A stretch of 64,000 bases of DNA from Solwaraspora sp. WMMA2056 (lineage in GTDB: Bacteria > Actinomycetota > Actinomycetes > Mycobacteriales > Micromonosporaceae), in the NCBI RefSeq assembly GCF_030345095.1, contig NZ_CP128360.1, positions 2,356,001 to 2,420,000 on the forward strand, read 5' to 3'. The notes under the pieces were generated by a model. The model worked only from the letters and a program-made list of their open reading frames with translations, was not told where the DNA came from and did no database searches. Positions 18,071 through 29,642 of this stretch are shown here, piece after piece (position 1 is the first letter of the stretch; each line of letters begins with the position of its first letter). The position numbers and the translations under genes are program-made.

Positions 18071-20103
18071 CGCTGCCCGACGTCGCGAAGCTCCCGTACG
18101 GCGGCGACTACAACCCGGAACAGTGGCCCGAGGACGTCTGGAAGGACGACTACCGGCTGTTCGACGCCGCCCGGATCGACACCGTCACCATCGGGGTCTT
18201 CGTCTGGGGGCTCAACCAGCCCGGACCCGGGGTGTATGACTTCTCCCGCTTCGACCGCATCGTCGAGCGGGCGGTCGCCGAAGGCCGGCAGATCTGCCTG
18301 GCCACCGGCACCGCCGCCCACCCTGCCTGGATGGCCCGCGCGCACCCCGACGTGACCCGCGTCGACTTCTCCGGTCGCCGGCACCGGTTCGGCCAACGAC
18401 ACAACTCCTGCCCGTGCTCGCCGACGTACCGCCGGCTCTCCACCGAGCTGGCCCGCCGCGTCGCGCAACGCTACGCGCGGACCCCGGGCCTGGTCGCCTG
18501 GCACGTCAACAACGAGTACGGCGGCGCCTGCTACTGCGAACTGTGCGCCGCCAACTTCCGGCTCTGGCTGCGCGAGCGCTACGGCAGCCTCGACGCGCTC
18601 AACGCCGCCTGGTACACCACTTTCTGGTCGCACACCTTCACCGAATGGGGCCAGATCGAGCCGCCGTCGGCGTTGACCGAACACTGGCGCGGACCCGACC
18701 ACACCGCCTTCCAGGGCATCACCCTCGACTACCTGCGGTTCATGTCGGACGCGATGCTGGCCAACTTCGTCGACGAGAAGGCGGCGATCCGCGAGGCCAG
18801 CCCCGACGTCCCGGTGACCACCAACTTCATGGGCATGTACCGGCCGATCGACTACCACCGGTGGGCCGAGCACCTGGACTTCGTGTCCTGGGACAACTAT
18901 CCGCCCGACGACCGGTCGGCGGCCCGGATGGCGCTCACCCACGACCTGATGCGCGGGCTCAAGGGCGGCCAGCCGTTCTGGCTGATGGAGCAGACGCCGA
19001 GCGTCACCGCCTGCCGCGACGTCAACCCGCTGAAACGCCCCGGCATTCTGCGGCTGTGGAGCTGGCAGGCGGTGGCGCACGGTGCCGACGCGGTCCTCTA
19101 CTTTCAGCTGCGGGCCGGCCGGGGCGCCAGCGAGAAGTACCACGGCGCGGTGATCGGCCACGCCGGCCGCGCCGACACCCGGGTCTTCACCGAGGTGGCC
19201 GCGCTCGGCGCCGAGCTGGACCGGCTCGGTGGGGCGACCCTCGGTGCCCGCACCCCCGCCCAGGTGGCGATCCTGTTCGACTGGGACAGCTGGTGGGCGT
19301 TGGAGATCTCCGACGGCCCGTCCCGGCTGGTCCGCTACCAGCAGGTGATGCTCGCCTACCACCGGGCGCTGTGGGACGCCGGGATCGACGTCGACGTCGT
19401 CCCGGTCACCGCCGACCTGACCGGCTACGACGTGGTGCTCGCGCCGGCCCTGCACATGGTCAGAGACGATCTCGCGGCCCGCCTGGCGGAGGTGGCCCAG
19501 CAGGGTGGCACCGTGCTGGGAACCTACCTGTCCGGGCGGGTCGACGAAAACGACCAGGCGTTCCTGGCCGACGTGCCGGGGCCGCTGGCACCGCTGATGG
19601 GAATCCGGATCGACGAGTGGGACGCCCGCGACGCCGACGTGGTCAACCCGGTGGCGTTGACGGTGGACGGCGCGGAGCCGATCGTGGCTGCCGCCACCCT
19701 GCTGTTCGAGTTGGTCGTCCCGCAGGGGGCCGAGGTGGTCGGCACCTATCAGGCCGATTTCTACGCCGGCACCCCGGCGGTCACCCGCAACCGGTTCGGC
19801 GCCGGCGAAGGCTGGTACGTGGCCACCGGGCTCGACCAGGCCGGGGTGTCCTGGGTGGTCCGCCGGATCCTCGACCGGCACGGGCTGCTCGGCCCGTACG
19901 CCGAGGTGCCGCAGCTGGAGTCCACGGTGCGGGTCACCCCGGACGGTGCCCGGATCCGGTTCCTGCTCAACCACGGCGAGGAACCGGTCGAGCTGTCGGC
20001 CTGCGCGGCCGGGGTCGACCTGTTGACCGGGGACCGGGTCGCCGCCGGCGCACCGCTGCACCTGGACCGGTACGGCGTACTGGTGCTGCGCGAGGAGAAC
20101 TGA
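18067..20103 (+). CDS. GH42 beta-galactosidase
   Basis: 678 residues from GTG 18067, no signal peptide. Family 42 layout: TIM barrel (about 10-395) with acid/base Glu150 in HVNNEYG and nucleophile Glu308 in WLMEQTPS, then the trimerisation Rossmann-like domain (about 400-610) and a short beta C-terminal domain. The GH42 structural zinc-site cysteines are present (Cys115, Cys155, Cys157, Cys160; Cys117 nearby). GH42 enzymes act on beta-galactosides or alpha-L-arabinopyranosides, so it may trim side chains of hemicellulose or arabinogalactan fragments imported by this operon. A strong terminator follows. Confidence 0.93.
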   Translation: MTLPDVAKLPYGGDYNPEQWPEDVWKDDYRLFDAARIDTVTIGVFVWGLNQPGPGVYDFSRFDRIVERAVAEGRQICLATGTAAHPAWMARAHPDVTRVDFSGRRHRFGQRHNSCPCSPTYRRLSTELARRVAQRYARTPGLVAWHVNNEYGGACYCELCAANFRLWLRERYGSLDALNAAWYTTFWSHTFTEWGQIEPPSALTEHWRGPDHTAFQGITLDYLRFMSDAMLANFVDEKAAIREASPDVPVTTNFMGMYRPIDYHRWAEHLDFVSWDNYPPDDRSAARMALTHDLMRGLKGGQPFWLMEQTPSVTACRDVNPLKRPGILRLWSWQAVAHGADAVLYFQLRAGRGASEKYHGAVIGHAGRADTRVFTEVAALGAELDRLGGATLGARTPAQVAILFDWDSWWALEISDGPSRLVRYQQVMLAYHRALWDAGIDVDVVPVTADLTGYDVVLAPALHMVRDDLAARLAEVAQQGGTVLGTYLSGRVDENDQAFLADVPGPLAPLMGIRIDEWDARDADVVNPVALTVDGAEPIVAAATLLFELVVPQGAEVVGTYQADFYAGTPAVTRNRFGAGEGWYVATGLDQAGVSWVVRRILDRHGLLGPYAEVPQLESTVRVTPDGARIRFLLNHGEEPVELSACAAGVDLLTGDRVAAGAPLHLDRYGVLVLREEN

Positions 20104-20132
20104 CTGGTCGGAGCGGGTCCCGCCGTCGCGGT

Positions 20133-20186
20133 GGGTGGAAGGTGGTGCACCCTACCGCGCCAGCTAGGGTGCACCACCCTCCACCC
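20133..20186 (+). terminator. terminator of the xylan operon
   Basis: 22-bp stem with one mismatch (20133-20154 with 20165-20186) and a 10-nt loop, 30 bp after the GH42 stop. Confidence 0.8.
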
Positions 20187-20414
20187 GCCGCGACGACCCC
20201 GCGACTGGATGATCCACATCGCCCTTTCGAACCGACACGCCGAGGCCCGGTCAGCCGAAGCGCTGTGGATCATGAGCGCTGTGATCGGCGTACGCCGGAC
20301 GGGTGACGTGTGGTCTGCGGGGCGGGCGGGACAGCTGACCGGTGGCAGGGTCGGTGCGGTGGCCGGGGCGGCAGGGACCGCACAGGCCGGATGATGCCAG
20401 CGGGGGAGCAGACG
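20187..20414. other. intergenic region before the flavin oxidase
   Basis: Non-coding stretch that should carry the promoter of the oxidase. The only structure noticed is a 10-bp inverted repeat, ATGATCCACA (20209-20218) and TGTGGATCAT (20264-20273), 45 bp apart, which could be paired regulator half-sites. No clear -35/-10 was identified. Confidence 0.4.
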
Positions 20415-22121
20415 ATGGTGAGCAGACGGACGGCGTTACGGGCCGGAGCGGTGGCGGGTCTGGTCCCGACGGTCGGGCTGCTCGGGCGGCCCGCCGGGGC
20501 CGTACCGACCCCGTCGGGTGCACCGCTGCCGGCCCCGTCGGACCAACCGTCGCAGGTCCGGCCGCAGGACCCGGACATCGGGGTCCGCCCCGGTGACCGG
20601 CCGTTGCCAGACCTACCGGAGGCGCAGTGGGACGCGCTGCAGCGGCGGCTGTCGCCGGCCGCGACCCTCTACCGGCGGGGCGGGGCGAGCTACGAGGCGC
20701 TGAGCATCCCGTTCAACCACCGGTACGCCAACGTCCGACCGGCGGCGATCCTGGCCGCCGGCACCCCGGACGACGTCGCGGTGGCCGTCAACTGGGCCCG
20801 CGACGTCGGCATGCCGCTGGTGCCCCGGTCGAGCCTCGGCCACAACTACGCCGGCTACTCGACCACCCCCGGCCTGCTGCTGGTGGCGAGCCGACTGCGC
20901 GACATCGCCGTGGCACCGAACCCGGCGCCGGCACCACCGCAGCGGTACGGCCCGGTCGAGGTCACCCCGGACGCCGGACTGCTGACCGTGGCGGCCGGCG
21001 TCGTCAACGCCGATCTGCGTCCACTGCTGCAACGGCAGGGCATCTTCGTACCGGCCGGCCGCTGCCCGACGGTCGGGGTGGCCGGGCTGGTCCTCGGCGG
21101 CGGCATCGGGTTCAGCGACAAGATGTTCGGGCTGACCTGTGACCGGCTGGCGGCCACGGCCGTGGTGCTGGCCGACGGCACGACGACGACCTGTGACGAG
21201 AACACCGAACCGGACCTGTTCTGGGCCTGCCGGGGCGGGGCCGGCAACAACTTCGGCGTCAACACCGCCTTCACCTTCCGGTACGTGCGGTTGCAGGGCG
21301 AGGTCGCGTACTTCCAGCTGCGCTGGGGCGCCGACAGCATGGCGGCGGCGTTGGCGGCGATGCAGCACGTCGCCGCAGCCCGGGTCGCCGACCGGCGCTT
21401 CGACTGCCGGATCGGCGCCGGGGTGACCCTCGACGCGGACGGCAACCGCCAGGTCTTCGCCGACGCGCTCGGCCAGTTCTACGGGTACGCCGACGAACTG
21501 GCCGCGATCCTCGCCCCGGCGTTGGCGATCGGCACCGCGGCCGAACGCACCGCCAACCGGGCCAGCATCCGTCAGGTCACCCCGGCCCAGGCGGCGGAGC
21601 TGCTGTCGGCGACCACCCCGGTGCAGCAGTTCGCGGTCAAGTCGGCGGTGCTACGCGCCCCGCTGGACGATGCCCGGTTGGCGACCCTGGTGGCCGGGCT
21701 GCGGCAGTGGCCGGGCAGCCGTAACCCTGACGGCGCCGGGGTGGCGCTGTTCTGCATGGGCGGGCGGATCAACGACGTACCGCCGGCCGCGACCGCGTTC
21801 GTGCACCGCGACGCCCTGTTCATCATGGCCGCCGAGGCCAGCTGGGCCGACGACGACCCGCCGGCGACCGAGGTGGCCAGCGTCAGCTGGTTGACCGCGC
21901 TGTACGACGCGCTGCTCGTCGGGCAGCCGCCGCAGGGTGCGTACCAGAACTTTCCGGACCCGGACCTGGCCGACTGGCGGCGGGCCTACTACGGCGACAA
22001 CTACCAGCGGCTGGTCGAGGTCAAGCGCAAGTACGACCCGACCGACTTCTTCACCTATCCGCAGGGCATCGGCTCCTGTGGTTCCGTCGACGGCTACGCC
22101 AACCGCTGGTGTCCCCGGTGA
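20415..22121 (+). CDS. Tat-exported FAD-linked oxidase (berberine-bridge-like, oligosaccharide oxidase type)
   Basis: 568 residues from ATG 20415, chosen for the GGGAG at 20403-20408 and because the frame then starts with a Tat signal (SRRTALRAG, then a mild hydrophobic stretch and Ala cleavage region). Upstream in-frame starts would bury it. A PCMH-type FAD domain (about 105-290) shows both covalent-flavin positions: His143 in SLGHNYAGYS and Cys217 in GRCPTVGVAGLVLGGG, indicating bicovalent FAD as in gluco- and chito-oligosaccharide oxidases. The BBE C-terminal motif WRRAYYGDNYQRL...YDP is intact. It probably oxidises sugar reducing ends or small alcohols outside the cell, making H2O2; neighbouring xylan genes and katG fit this. 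Confidence 0.85.
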   Translation: MVSRRTALRAGAVAGLVPTVGLLGRPAGAVPTPSGAPLPAPSDQPSQVRPQDPDIGVRPGDRPLPDLPEAQWDALQRRLSPAATLYRRGGASYEALSIPFNHRYANVRPAAILAAGTPDDVAVAVNWARDVGMPLVPRSSLGHNYAGYSTTPGLLLVASRLRDIAVAPNPAPAPPQRYGPVEVTPDAGLLTVAAGVVNADLRPLLQRQGIFVPAGRCPTVGVAGLVLGGGIGFSDKMFGLTCDRLAATAVVLADGTTTTCDENTEPDLFWACRGGAGNNFGVNTAFTFRYVRLQGEVAYFQLRWGADSMAAALAAMQHVAAARVADRRFDCRIGAGVTLDADGNRQVFADALGQFYGYADELAAILAPALAIGTAAERTANRASIRQVTPAQAAELLSATTPVQQFAVKSAVLRAPLDDARLATLVAGLRQWPGSRNPDGAGVALFCMGGRINDVPPAATAFVHRDALFIMAAEASWADDDPPATEVASVSWLTALYDALLVGQPPQGAYQNFPDPDLADWRRAYYGDNYQRLVEVKRKYDPTDFFTYPQGIGSCGSVDGYANRWCPR

Positions 22122-22138
22122 ACCGACGTCGCAACGGC

Positions 22139-22178
22139 CGTCGCCCCGCCGACCGGTGACCCGGTCGGCGGGGCGACG
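22139..22178. terminator. bidirectional terminator between oxidase and katG
   Basis: Perfect 18-bp GC-rich stem (22139-22156 with 22161-22178) and a 4-nt loop between two convergent genes. Confidence 0.88.
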
Positions 22179-22196
22179 ACTGTCGGATGCGCGGGA

Positions 22197-24957
<2,761 letters not shown>

Positions 24958-25006
24958 GTTTCGGTACGGGGTGCCGTCGACCTGCGGCGACCGGTAAACC
25001 CGCAGG

Positions 25007-25417
25007 TCAGGGCAGTAGAGTGAACACCGGGGTGTGGGCCGGTCTGACAACGGTGAAGTGACGACGGTCCAGGGTCGCGACCTGCCTGACTGCGAAGCGT
25101 TCGGCTAGCGCGATGACGCTGGCGTCGGTGCCGCCGAGTGGAAGATCGCGGTATCGGTCGACCAGTTCGCGGATCCGTATCCAGTCCGTGCGCGTCAGGG
25201 TCTCAACCCGAAGGTCACCCTCGATGATCGCTGTGTAGAGCGACTGCTCAGCGGTTGGGCCGAGTTCGCGGGTGATGAGATATGCGGCTTCGGCGACGAT
25301 CATCGGCGAGGTGACCAGCGGGCCCGCTGCGGTCTCCAGGAGTTGCGCACTTGACTCGTGGTGCGGGTCGTTGCGGTCTGCGGCCGCGACGATGACGCCG
25401 GTGTCGACGATGAGCAC
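25007..25417 (-). CDS. vapC: VapC-type PIN-domain toxin
   Basis: 136 residues. GTG 25417 is preferred because it places VDTGVIVAAADRND at the N-terminus as in PIN domains and lies 4 bp after the antitoxin stop. The acidic metal-binding residues of the RNase active site are visible: Asp5, Glu43 (AEAAYL), Asp98 (GGTDASVIALAERF) and Asp117 (TLDRRHF). It should cleave RNA when freed from its antitoxin. The pair lies between furA-katG and an ADP-ribosylglycohydrolase gene. Confidence 0.88.
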   Translation of the reverse strand: MLIVDTGVIVAAADRNDPHHESSAQLLETAAGPLVTSPMIVAEAAYLITRELGPTAEQSLYTAIIEGDLRVETLTRTDWIRIRELVDRYRDLPLGGTDASVIALAERFAVRQVATLDRRHFTVVRPAHTPVFTLLP

Positions 25418-25421
25418 GATG

Positions 25422-25649
25422 TCAGTCTCGACCGAACCCCTCGTCGAGTAGTTGATCCATTCGGCTGGTGATGCCGGACGTGGAGGCACCCGAGCCGACA
25501 AAGGCGATACGTCGGCGGGAGGGCTGATCGGCTGGAAGCAGACGCGTCGCGAGATCCGCCACCACGTCAGCCAGCGCGACACCCCGCCGCGTCGCCTCGG
25601 CAGTCAGCCGTTGCAGCGCGTCATCGGGCAGGTCCAGGGTCACGCTCAT
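25422..25649 (-). CDS. vapB: VapB-type antitoxin
   Basis: 75 residues. The N-terminal half, SVTLDLPDDALQRLTAEATRRGVALADVVADL, has the ribbon-helix-helix pattern expected for DNA binding and autoregulation. The C-terminal half, ending near DQLLDEGFGRD, would wrap the toxin. It is immediately upstream of vapC with a 4-bp gap, the normal order. Confidence 0.85.
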   Translation of the reverse strand: MSVTLDLPDDALQRLTAEATRRGVALADVVADLATRLLPADQPSRRRIAFVGSGASTSGITSRMDQLLDEGFGRD

Positions 25650-25833
25650 GTCGACGAGTTTACGCCCGTGAAGGCCGGGCGTCTCTTACCAGACGGGAGT
25701 CTCTGCCTGCGATGGGCGAGGTCGCCGGACCGGAGGAACGTCGTAGCCGACTTGGCGTAACCGAATGCCCTGTACGTTGCGCCGCCTGCTGCGGCGGCCG
25801 GATCCGCTGCTCGCCGTGTGACAGGCAGGCCCA

Positions 25834-26730
25834 TCACCGGCGTACGCGGTCGGGGAGTGGCTCGCGGCGGGCCAGCCACCGCGCCGGGATCCCGCCCGGT
25901 CCGGAGCAGGTGTACGCGGCCACGACGCCGCCGACGATCGCCGCGGTCGTGTCGACGTCGCCGCCGGCCTCGACACAGGCGTGGATCGCCGCCGGGTAGT
26001 CGTCGAGCCGGGTCGCGGCGACCCACAGTGCGAACGGGACGGTGTCGAAGGCCAGCACCTGCGAGCCGTTGCCCAACTCGTACGCCGCCTCGGCGACGCC
26101 GACCCCCAGCAGCTGCCTGGCCCGGACGATGCCGGACATCAGCCGGCCGTCGATTAGATGGCCCAGCACCACGTCGAGCAGCTCGGCCGGCTCGGGCCGG
26201 GACCGGGTCAGCCGGGACCAGCCGGCTTCCGCCGCCGCGACGGCGACCGCGACCGCACCCAGGATCGCCTCGGGGTGGGCGTGGGTGACCTCCGCCGACC
26301 GCCAGGCCTGCAGAGCGGCGGTACGGTTGTCGCCCGCGTGGAAGGCGCCGAGTGGGGCGACCCGCATCGCCGCACCGTTGCCCATCGACCCCTGGCCGTC
26401 GAACGCCGCACCTGCCGCGTCCCGCCAGGCGACGCCCTGCCGGATCTGGCGTAGCAGGACCACCGCGCCGGCACCGTAGCCACGGTACGCCTCGAAGTGC
26501 CCCGCGAACCGGGCCGCCAGGCGGTCCTGGTCGATACCGTCGCGCTCGCGCAGCTCGGCGACGATCGAGCAGGCCATCTCGGTGTCGTCGGTCCACGGCC
26601 ACGGCCCGGCCGGTGGGTCACCACCAGGTAGCGCGGCGGAGCTGGTGCCGGGGACGAAGAACTGCGCGCCGAGGGCGTCACCGACGGAAAGGCCGTCAAG
26701 ACTGTCATAGCAGAGGTCGAGCATCGTCAT
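25834..26730 (-). CDS. ADP-ribosylglycohydrolase family protein
   Basis: 298 residues from ATG 26730 (ATG 26724 possible). All-helical ADP-ribosyl-[crystallin J1] fold: N-terminal DSLDGLSVGDALGAQF, first metal motif WTDDTEMACSI, central GSMGNGAAMRVAPLGAF and late GGDVDTTAAIVGG supply the Mg-binding Asp/Thr residues, so the active site looks complete. It would remove ADP-ribose from proteins, nucleic acids or small molecules. It stands between vapBC and the ECF42 gene with no obvious partner ADP-ribosyltransferase in the window. Confidence 0.9.
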   Translation of the reverse strand: MTMLDLCYDSLDGLSVGDALGAQFFVPGTSSAALPGGDPPAGPWPWTDDTEMACSIVAELRERDGIDQDRLAARFAGHFEAYRGYGAGAVVLLRQIRQGVAWRDAAGAAFDGQGSMGNGAAMRVAPLGAFHAGDNRTAALQAWRSAEVTHAHPEAILGAVAVAVAAAEAGWSRLTRSRPEPAELLDVVLGHLIDGRLMSGIVRARQLLGVGVAEAAYELGNGSQVLAFDTVPFALWVAATRLDDYPAAIHACVEAGGDVDTTAAIVGGVVAAYTCSGPGGIPARWLARREPLPDRVRR

Positions 26731-26793
26731 GTCGCAGCAGACTCTGCCAGTTGCGGCGGCCGTCGGGAAGGCCGGAGCCACTGCGGGTCACCG

Positions 26794-27939
26794 TCAACTT
26801 CGCAGCTGCGCGTTGAGCCGGGCGGCCTGTCGCGTGAGGTGGTCGCGTTCGGGCAGGTTGGGCGCTGACCGGGCGGCCTGCGCGTACAGCCGTGCCGCGG
26901 TCGCCGGATCCCCGTCGCGCTCGTGCAGGTGTGCCGCGACGGCGGCGTACCGGGGCAGGGCCGGGTCGAGCTCTGCCAGGGCGGCCAGACCGGCTCGGCC
27001 GCCGTCGGCCTCGCCGAGCGCGACGGCCCGGTTGAGTCGTGCCACCGGGTTGTCGGTGAGGCGTACCAGTTCGTCGTACCACTCGACGATCTGCACCCAG
27101 TCGGTCTCCTCAGCGGTCTGCGCGTCGGCGTGCAGCGCGGCGATGGCAGCCTGGGCCTGGAACTCGCCCAGCCGGTCGCGGGTGAGGGCGGACTGGAGCA
27201 CGTCGACGCCCTCGGTGATGAGTGCGGTGTCCCACCGGCTGCGGTCCTGCTCGGCGAGCGGCACGAGCCGACCATCGGGACCGGTGCGGGCCGGACGCCG
27301 GGCGTGGTGCAGCAGCATCAGCGCCAGCAGGCCGGCGACCTCCGTGTTGTCGATCATGCCTGCCAGTTGGCGGGTGAGCCGGATCGCCTCGGCGGCGAGG
27401 TCCACGTCACCGGAGTAGCCCTCGTTGAAGACCAGGTAGAGCACGCGCAGCACGGTGGCGATGTCACCGGGCTGGTCGAACCGGACGCCGGTGACGGTCC
27501 GTTTGGCCCTGCTGATCCGCTGGGCCATGGTCGCCTCCGGCACCAGGTAGGCCTGCGCGATCTGCCGCGTGGTCAGTCCGCCGACCGCGCGCAGCGTGAG
27601 CGCGACCGCCGAGGCTGGGGTCAGGGCCGGATGAGCGCACAGGAAGTACAGCGCCAGCGTGTCGTCCGCCGCCGTGCTCTGCTCGGGCACGGGTTCGGCG
27701 TCGACCAGATCCTCCCGTCGACGTCGGGAGGCGTCGGCGCGGACGGCGTCGAGGAACCTGCGCCAGGCCACCGTGACCAGCCAGCCCTTGGGATCGCCCG
27801 GCGGGTCGTCGGGCCATCCGCGTACCGCCTCGACCAGGGCGTCCTGCACGGCGTCCTCGGCCGCCGCGAAGTCGGCTCCGCGGCGGACGAGGACGCCGAT
27901 CACCGCGGGCACCAGCTCCCGCAGCAGGGACTCGTTCAC
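26794..27939 (-). CDS. ECF42-type RNA polymerase sigma factor
   Basis: 381 residues from GTG 27939 overlapping the DGPF gene stop (GTGA). Region sigma-2 is at the N-terminus (AAAEDAVQDALVEAVRGWP, DPKGWLVTVAWRRFLDAVR), sigma-4 follows (TRQIAQAYLVPEATMAQRISRAK), and then a long TPR-like C-terminal extension of about 200 residues ending with the DGGR signature of this group (312-315). ECF42 factors lack an anti-sigma and are controlled through the extension, with DGPF-domain partners encoded beside them, exactly as here. The target genes are unknown. Confidence 0.93.
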   Translation of the reverse strand: MNESLLRELVPAVIGVLVRRGADFAAAEDAVQDALVEAVRGWPDDPPGDPKGWLVTVAWRRFLDAVRADASRRRREDLVDAEPVPEQSTAADDTLALYFLCAHPALTPASAVALTLRAVGGLTTRQIAQAYLVPEATMAQRISRAKRTVTGVRFDQPGDIATVLRVLYLVFNEGYSGDVDLAAEAIRLTRQLAGMIDNTEVAGLLALMLLHHARRPARTGPDGRLVPLAEQDRSRWDTALITEGVDVLQSALTRDRLGEFQAQAAIAALHADAQTAEETDWVQIVEWYDELVRLTDNPVARLNRAVALGEADGGRAGLAALAELDPALPRYAAVAAHLHERDGDPATAARLYAQAARSAPNLPERDHLTRQAARLNAQLRS

Positions 27940-28343
27940 TCGGTGGCCGTGGGCTGCTCGGCGTAGAACGGCCGCACCTCGATCCACTCGTGGATCGGCT
28001 TGCCACCGGCACCGGGAGCTGCGGACAGCTCGCCGGCCAGCTCGATCGCGCGCTCGTAGTTCTCCACGTCGATCACCATCCAGCCGGCGATCAGGTCCTT
28101 GGTCTCGGCGAACGGGCCGTCGGTGACCGGTGGCCGGCCTTCGCCGTCGTAGCGGACGAAGGTGCCCTCCGGGGAGAGCGCCTGACCGTCGACGAACTCG
28201 CCGGTGCCCTCCAGCCGGGCGGCGAAGTCATTCATGTACTGGATGTGGGCCGTGACCTCCGCCGGCTCCCACTTGTCCATCGGTACGTCGTTGACTGCCG
28301 CCGGCGCGCCCCGGTAGTGCTTGAGCAGCAGGTACTTGGTCAT
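27936..28343 (-). CDS. YCII-related DGPF-domain protein
   Basis: 135 residues from ATG 28343; the tandem ATG at 28346 leaves only 3 nt after AAGGAG, whereas 28343 leaves 6. It has the signature TDGPFAETKDLIAGW that names the DGPF family and a ferredoxin-like fold related to YCII. Such proteins are co-encoded with ECF42 sigma factors and are proposed partners or modulators; the activity is unresolved. The gene ends overlapping the sigma gene start. Confidence 0.9.
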   Translation of the reverse strand: MTKYLLLKHYRGAPAAVNDVPMDKWEPAEVTAHIQYMNDFAARLEGTGEFVDGQALSPEGTFVRYDGEGRPPVTDGPFAETKDLIAGWMVIDVENYERAIELAGELSAAPGAGGKPIHEWIEVRPFYAEQPTATE

Positions 28344-28468
28344 CATGTTCTCCTTGGTGAGGTACGGCCCATTGTGGCCGTGTTCGCACCTGGGACGGAG
28401 CCGCTCCCGGGTTCTCGACATGCCGGCGCGGAATTTCTCCGGGAAACTTCAACGACCCCGCGCGCCGG

Positions 28469-29143
28469 TCACCGCAGGTGCCTTTCCCGTACGGCGATGA
28501 GCAGCCGGTCGACGGTGGCCCGGTCGGGTTGTTCCGGTAGTGCGGTGCCGGCCGCAGCGTCGTCGAGCTCGGCCAGCAGGTCCGCTGCCCACGCGGTGAC
28601 CGCCGCCCACGGCAGCTCGCCGCGCCGGACCGCCAACAGCCGGTCCCGCAACGGTCCCACGTCGACCAGGACCTGCCCGGTCCGCAGCACGTGCGCACCG
28701 GCGGTCAGCAGCCGGATCATGTGCATTGCCTGCTTGTGGTTGGTCTCGCCGGTGCGGTCCCGGCGGGCCGCCACCCGGTCGAGCTGGTCGCGGGCGTAGC
28801 CGCCGTACGTCTGGGCGAGCCGCGTCGACAGGAACGCCTGCCGGGCCGCCACCAACTGCTCGCCGTCCTCGCGCAGCGTCTCGACCAGCGGGGACCAGAG
28901 CACCTCCAGGACGGTCGGATTGCCCTGCAGCGCCAGGGTGCAGAAGCGTTCGAACTCCCAGGAGAACTGCTCCGGCGCCGGCCCGTCGAGCTGGGTGGGC
29001 GGCTTGTCCAGCTGCCAGAACGCCCGGGTCGGGGCCACGTACACGCCGCGCCGGTCGTAGTCGGAGTCCGGCCCGTGCAGCCCGTACGCCCGGGATCCGA
29101 CGACGACGGCGAGTACGGTGTGCCGCTCGACAAGCTCGCTCAC
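28469..29143 (-). CDS. RlaP-like nucleotidyltransferase
   Basis: 224 residues from GTG 29143 (GTGAGCGAG). The N-terminal DNA-polymerase-beta-like motif GSRAYGLHGPDSDYD carries the GS and DxD residues that bind metal and nucleotide, followed by RRGVYV, typical of COG3541 proteins. The remainder is helical with a KQAMHMIRLL segment. RlaP relatives are predicted RNA- or small-molecule nucleotidyltransferases; the substrate is unknown. It is divergent from the next gene, 73 bp between starts. Confidence 0.82.
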   Translation of the reverse strand: MSELVERHTVLAVVVGSRAYGLHGPDSDYDRRGVYVAPTRAFWQLDKPPTQLDGPAPEQFSWEFERFCTLALQGNPTVLEVLWSPLVETLREDGEQLVAARQAFLSTRLAQTYGGYARDQLDRVAARRDRTGETNHKQAMHMIRLLTAGAHVLRTGQVLVDVGPLRDRLLAVRRGELPWAAVTAWAADLLAELDDAAAGTALPEQPDRATVDRLLIAVRERHLR

Positions 29144-29216
29144 GCCCGGCACGTTACTCCTGGCCAGGTGGTGCCCCGGCGGACCCGGTGTTGCTCGACC
29201 AGGCGAGGATGGGGCG

Positions 29217-29642
29217 ATGGTGGATTCGTCCTGGGCGGCGGTCGGCCCTCGGCCATATCTGGACCGTTTCCTGCGCGAGTACGGGCTGACCGAGGCCGGC
29301 CTGGGCGATCGGCTCCGCGCCCGTCCGGCGCGGTCCTGGATCGACGGCAAGACCTTCGACGACGAATATCTGGTGCACGATTCGGTGTTGCATCCGCACG
29401 GCGAGTTCCCGTGCGCCGGTGACGCGGAGGCTCTTGCCTTCTGCGAGGAGATCGCGGACCTGATCGTCTCCCGGTACGGGTCGACGCGGGACGCGGCGGT
29501 GGCGGTGGTCAACCGGCAGTGGTCCGAGGCCGAACCCGGGGAGCGTTCACCACGGGTGTGGATCGTCGGCTCCGACATCGTCTACCACGAGACGCCGGAG
29601 TACTGGGCCGAGTTCATCGTCAACCGTCACAGCGTGAGCTGA
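29217..29642 (+). CDS. hypothetical protein
   Basis: 141 residues from ATG 29217 (GAGGATGGGG just upstream). Soluble and acidic, no signal or TM segment. Aromatic-rich ends (RPYLDRFLREYGL; SDIVYHETPEYWAEFIV) suggest a compact alpha/beta domain. I do not recognise the family. The 3' end overlaps tail-to-tail by 16 bp with the acetyltransferase gene. Confidence 0.7.
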   Translation: MVDSSWAAVGPRPYLDRFLREYGLTEAGLGDRLRARPARSWIDGKTFDDEYLVHDSVLHPHGEFPCAGDAEALAFCEEIADLIVSRYGSTRDAAVAVVNRQWSEAEPGERSPRVWIVGSDIVYHETPEYWAEFIVNRHSVS

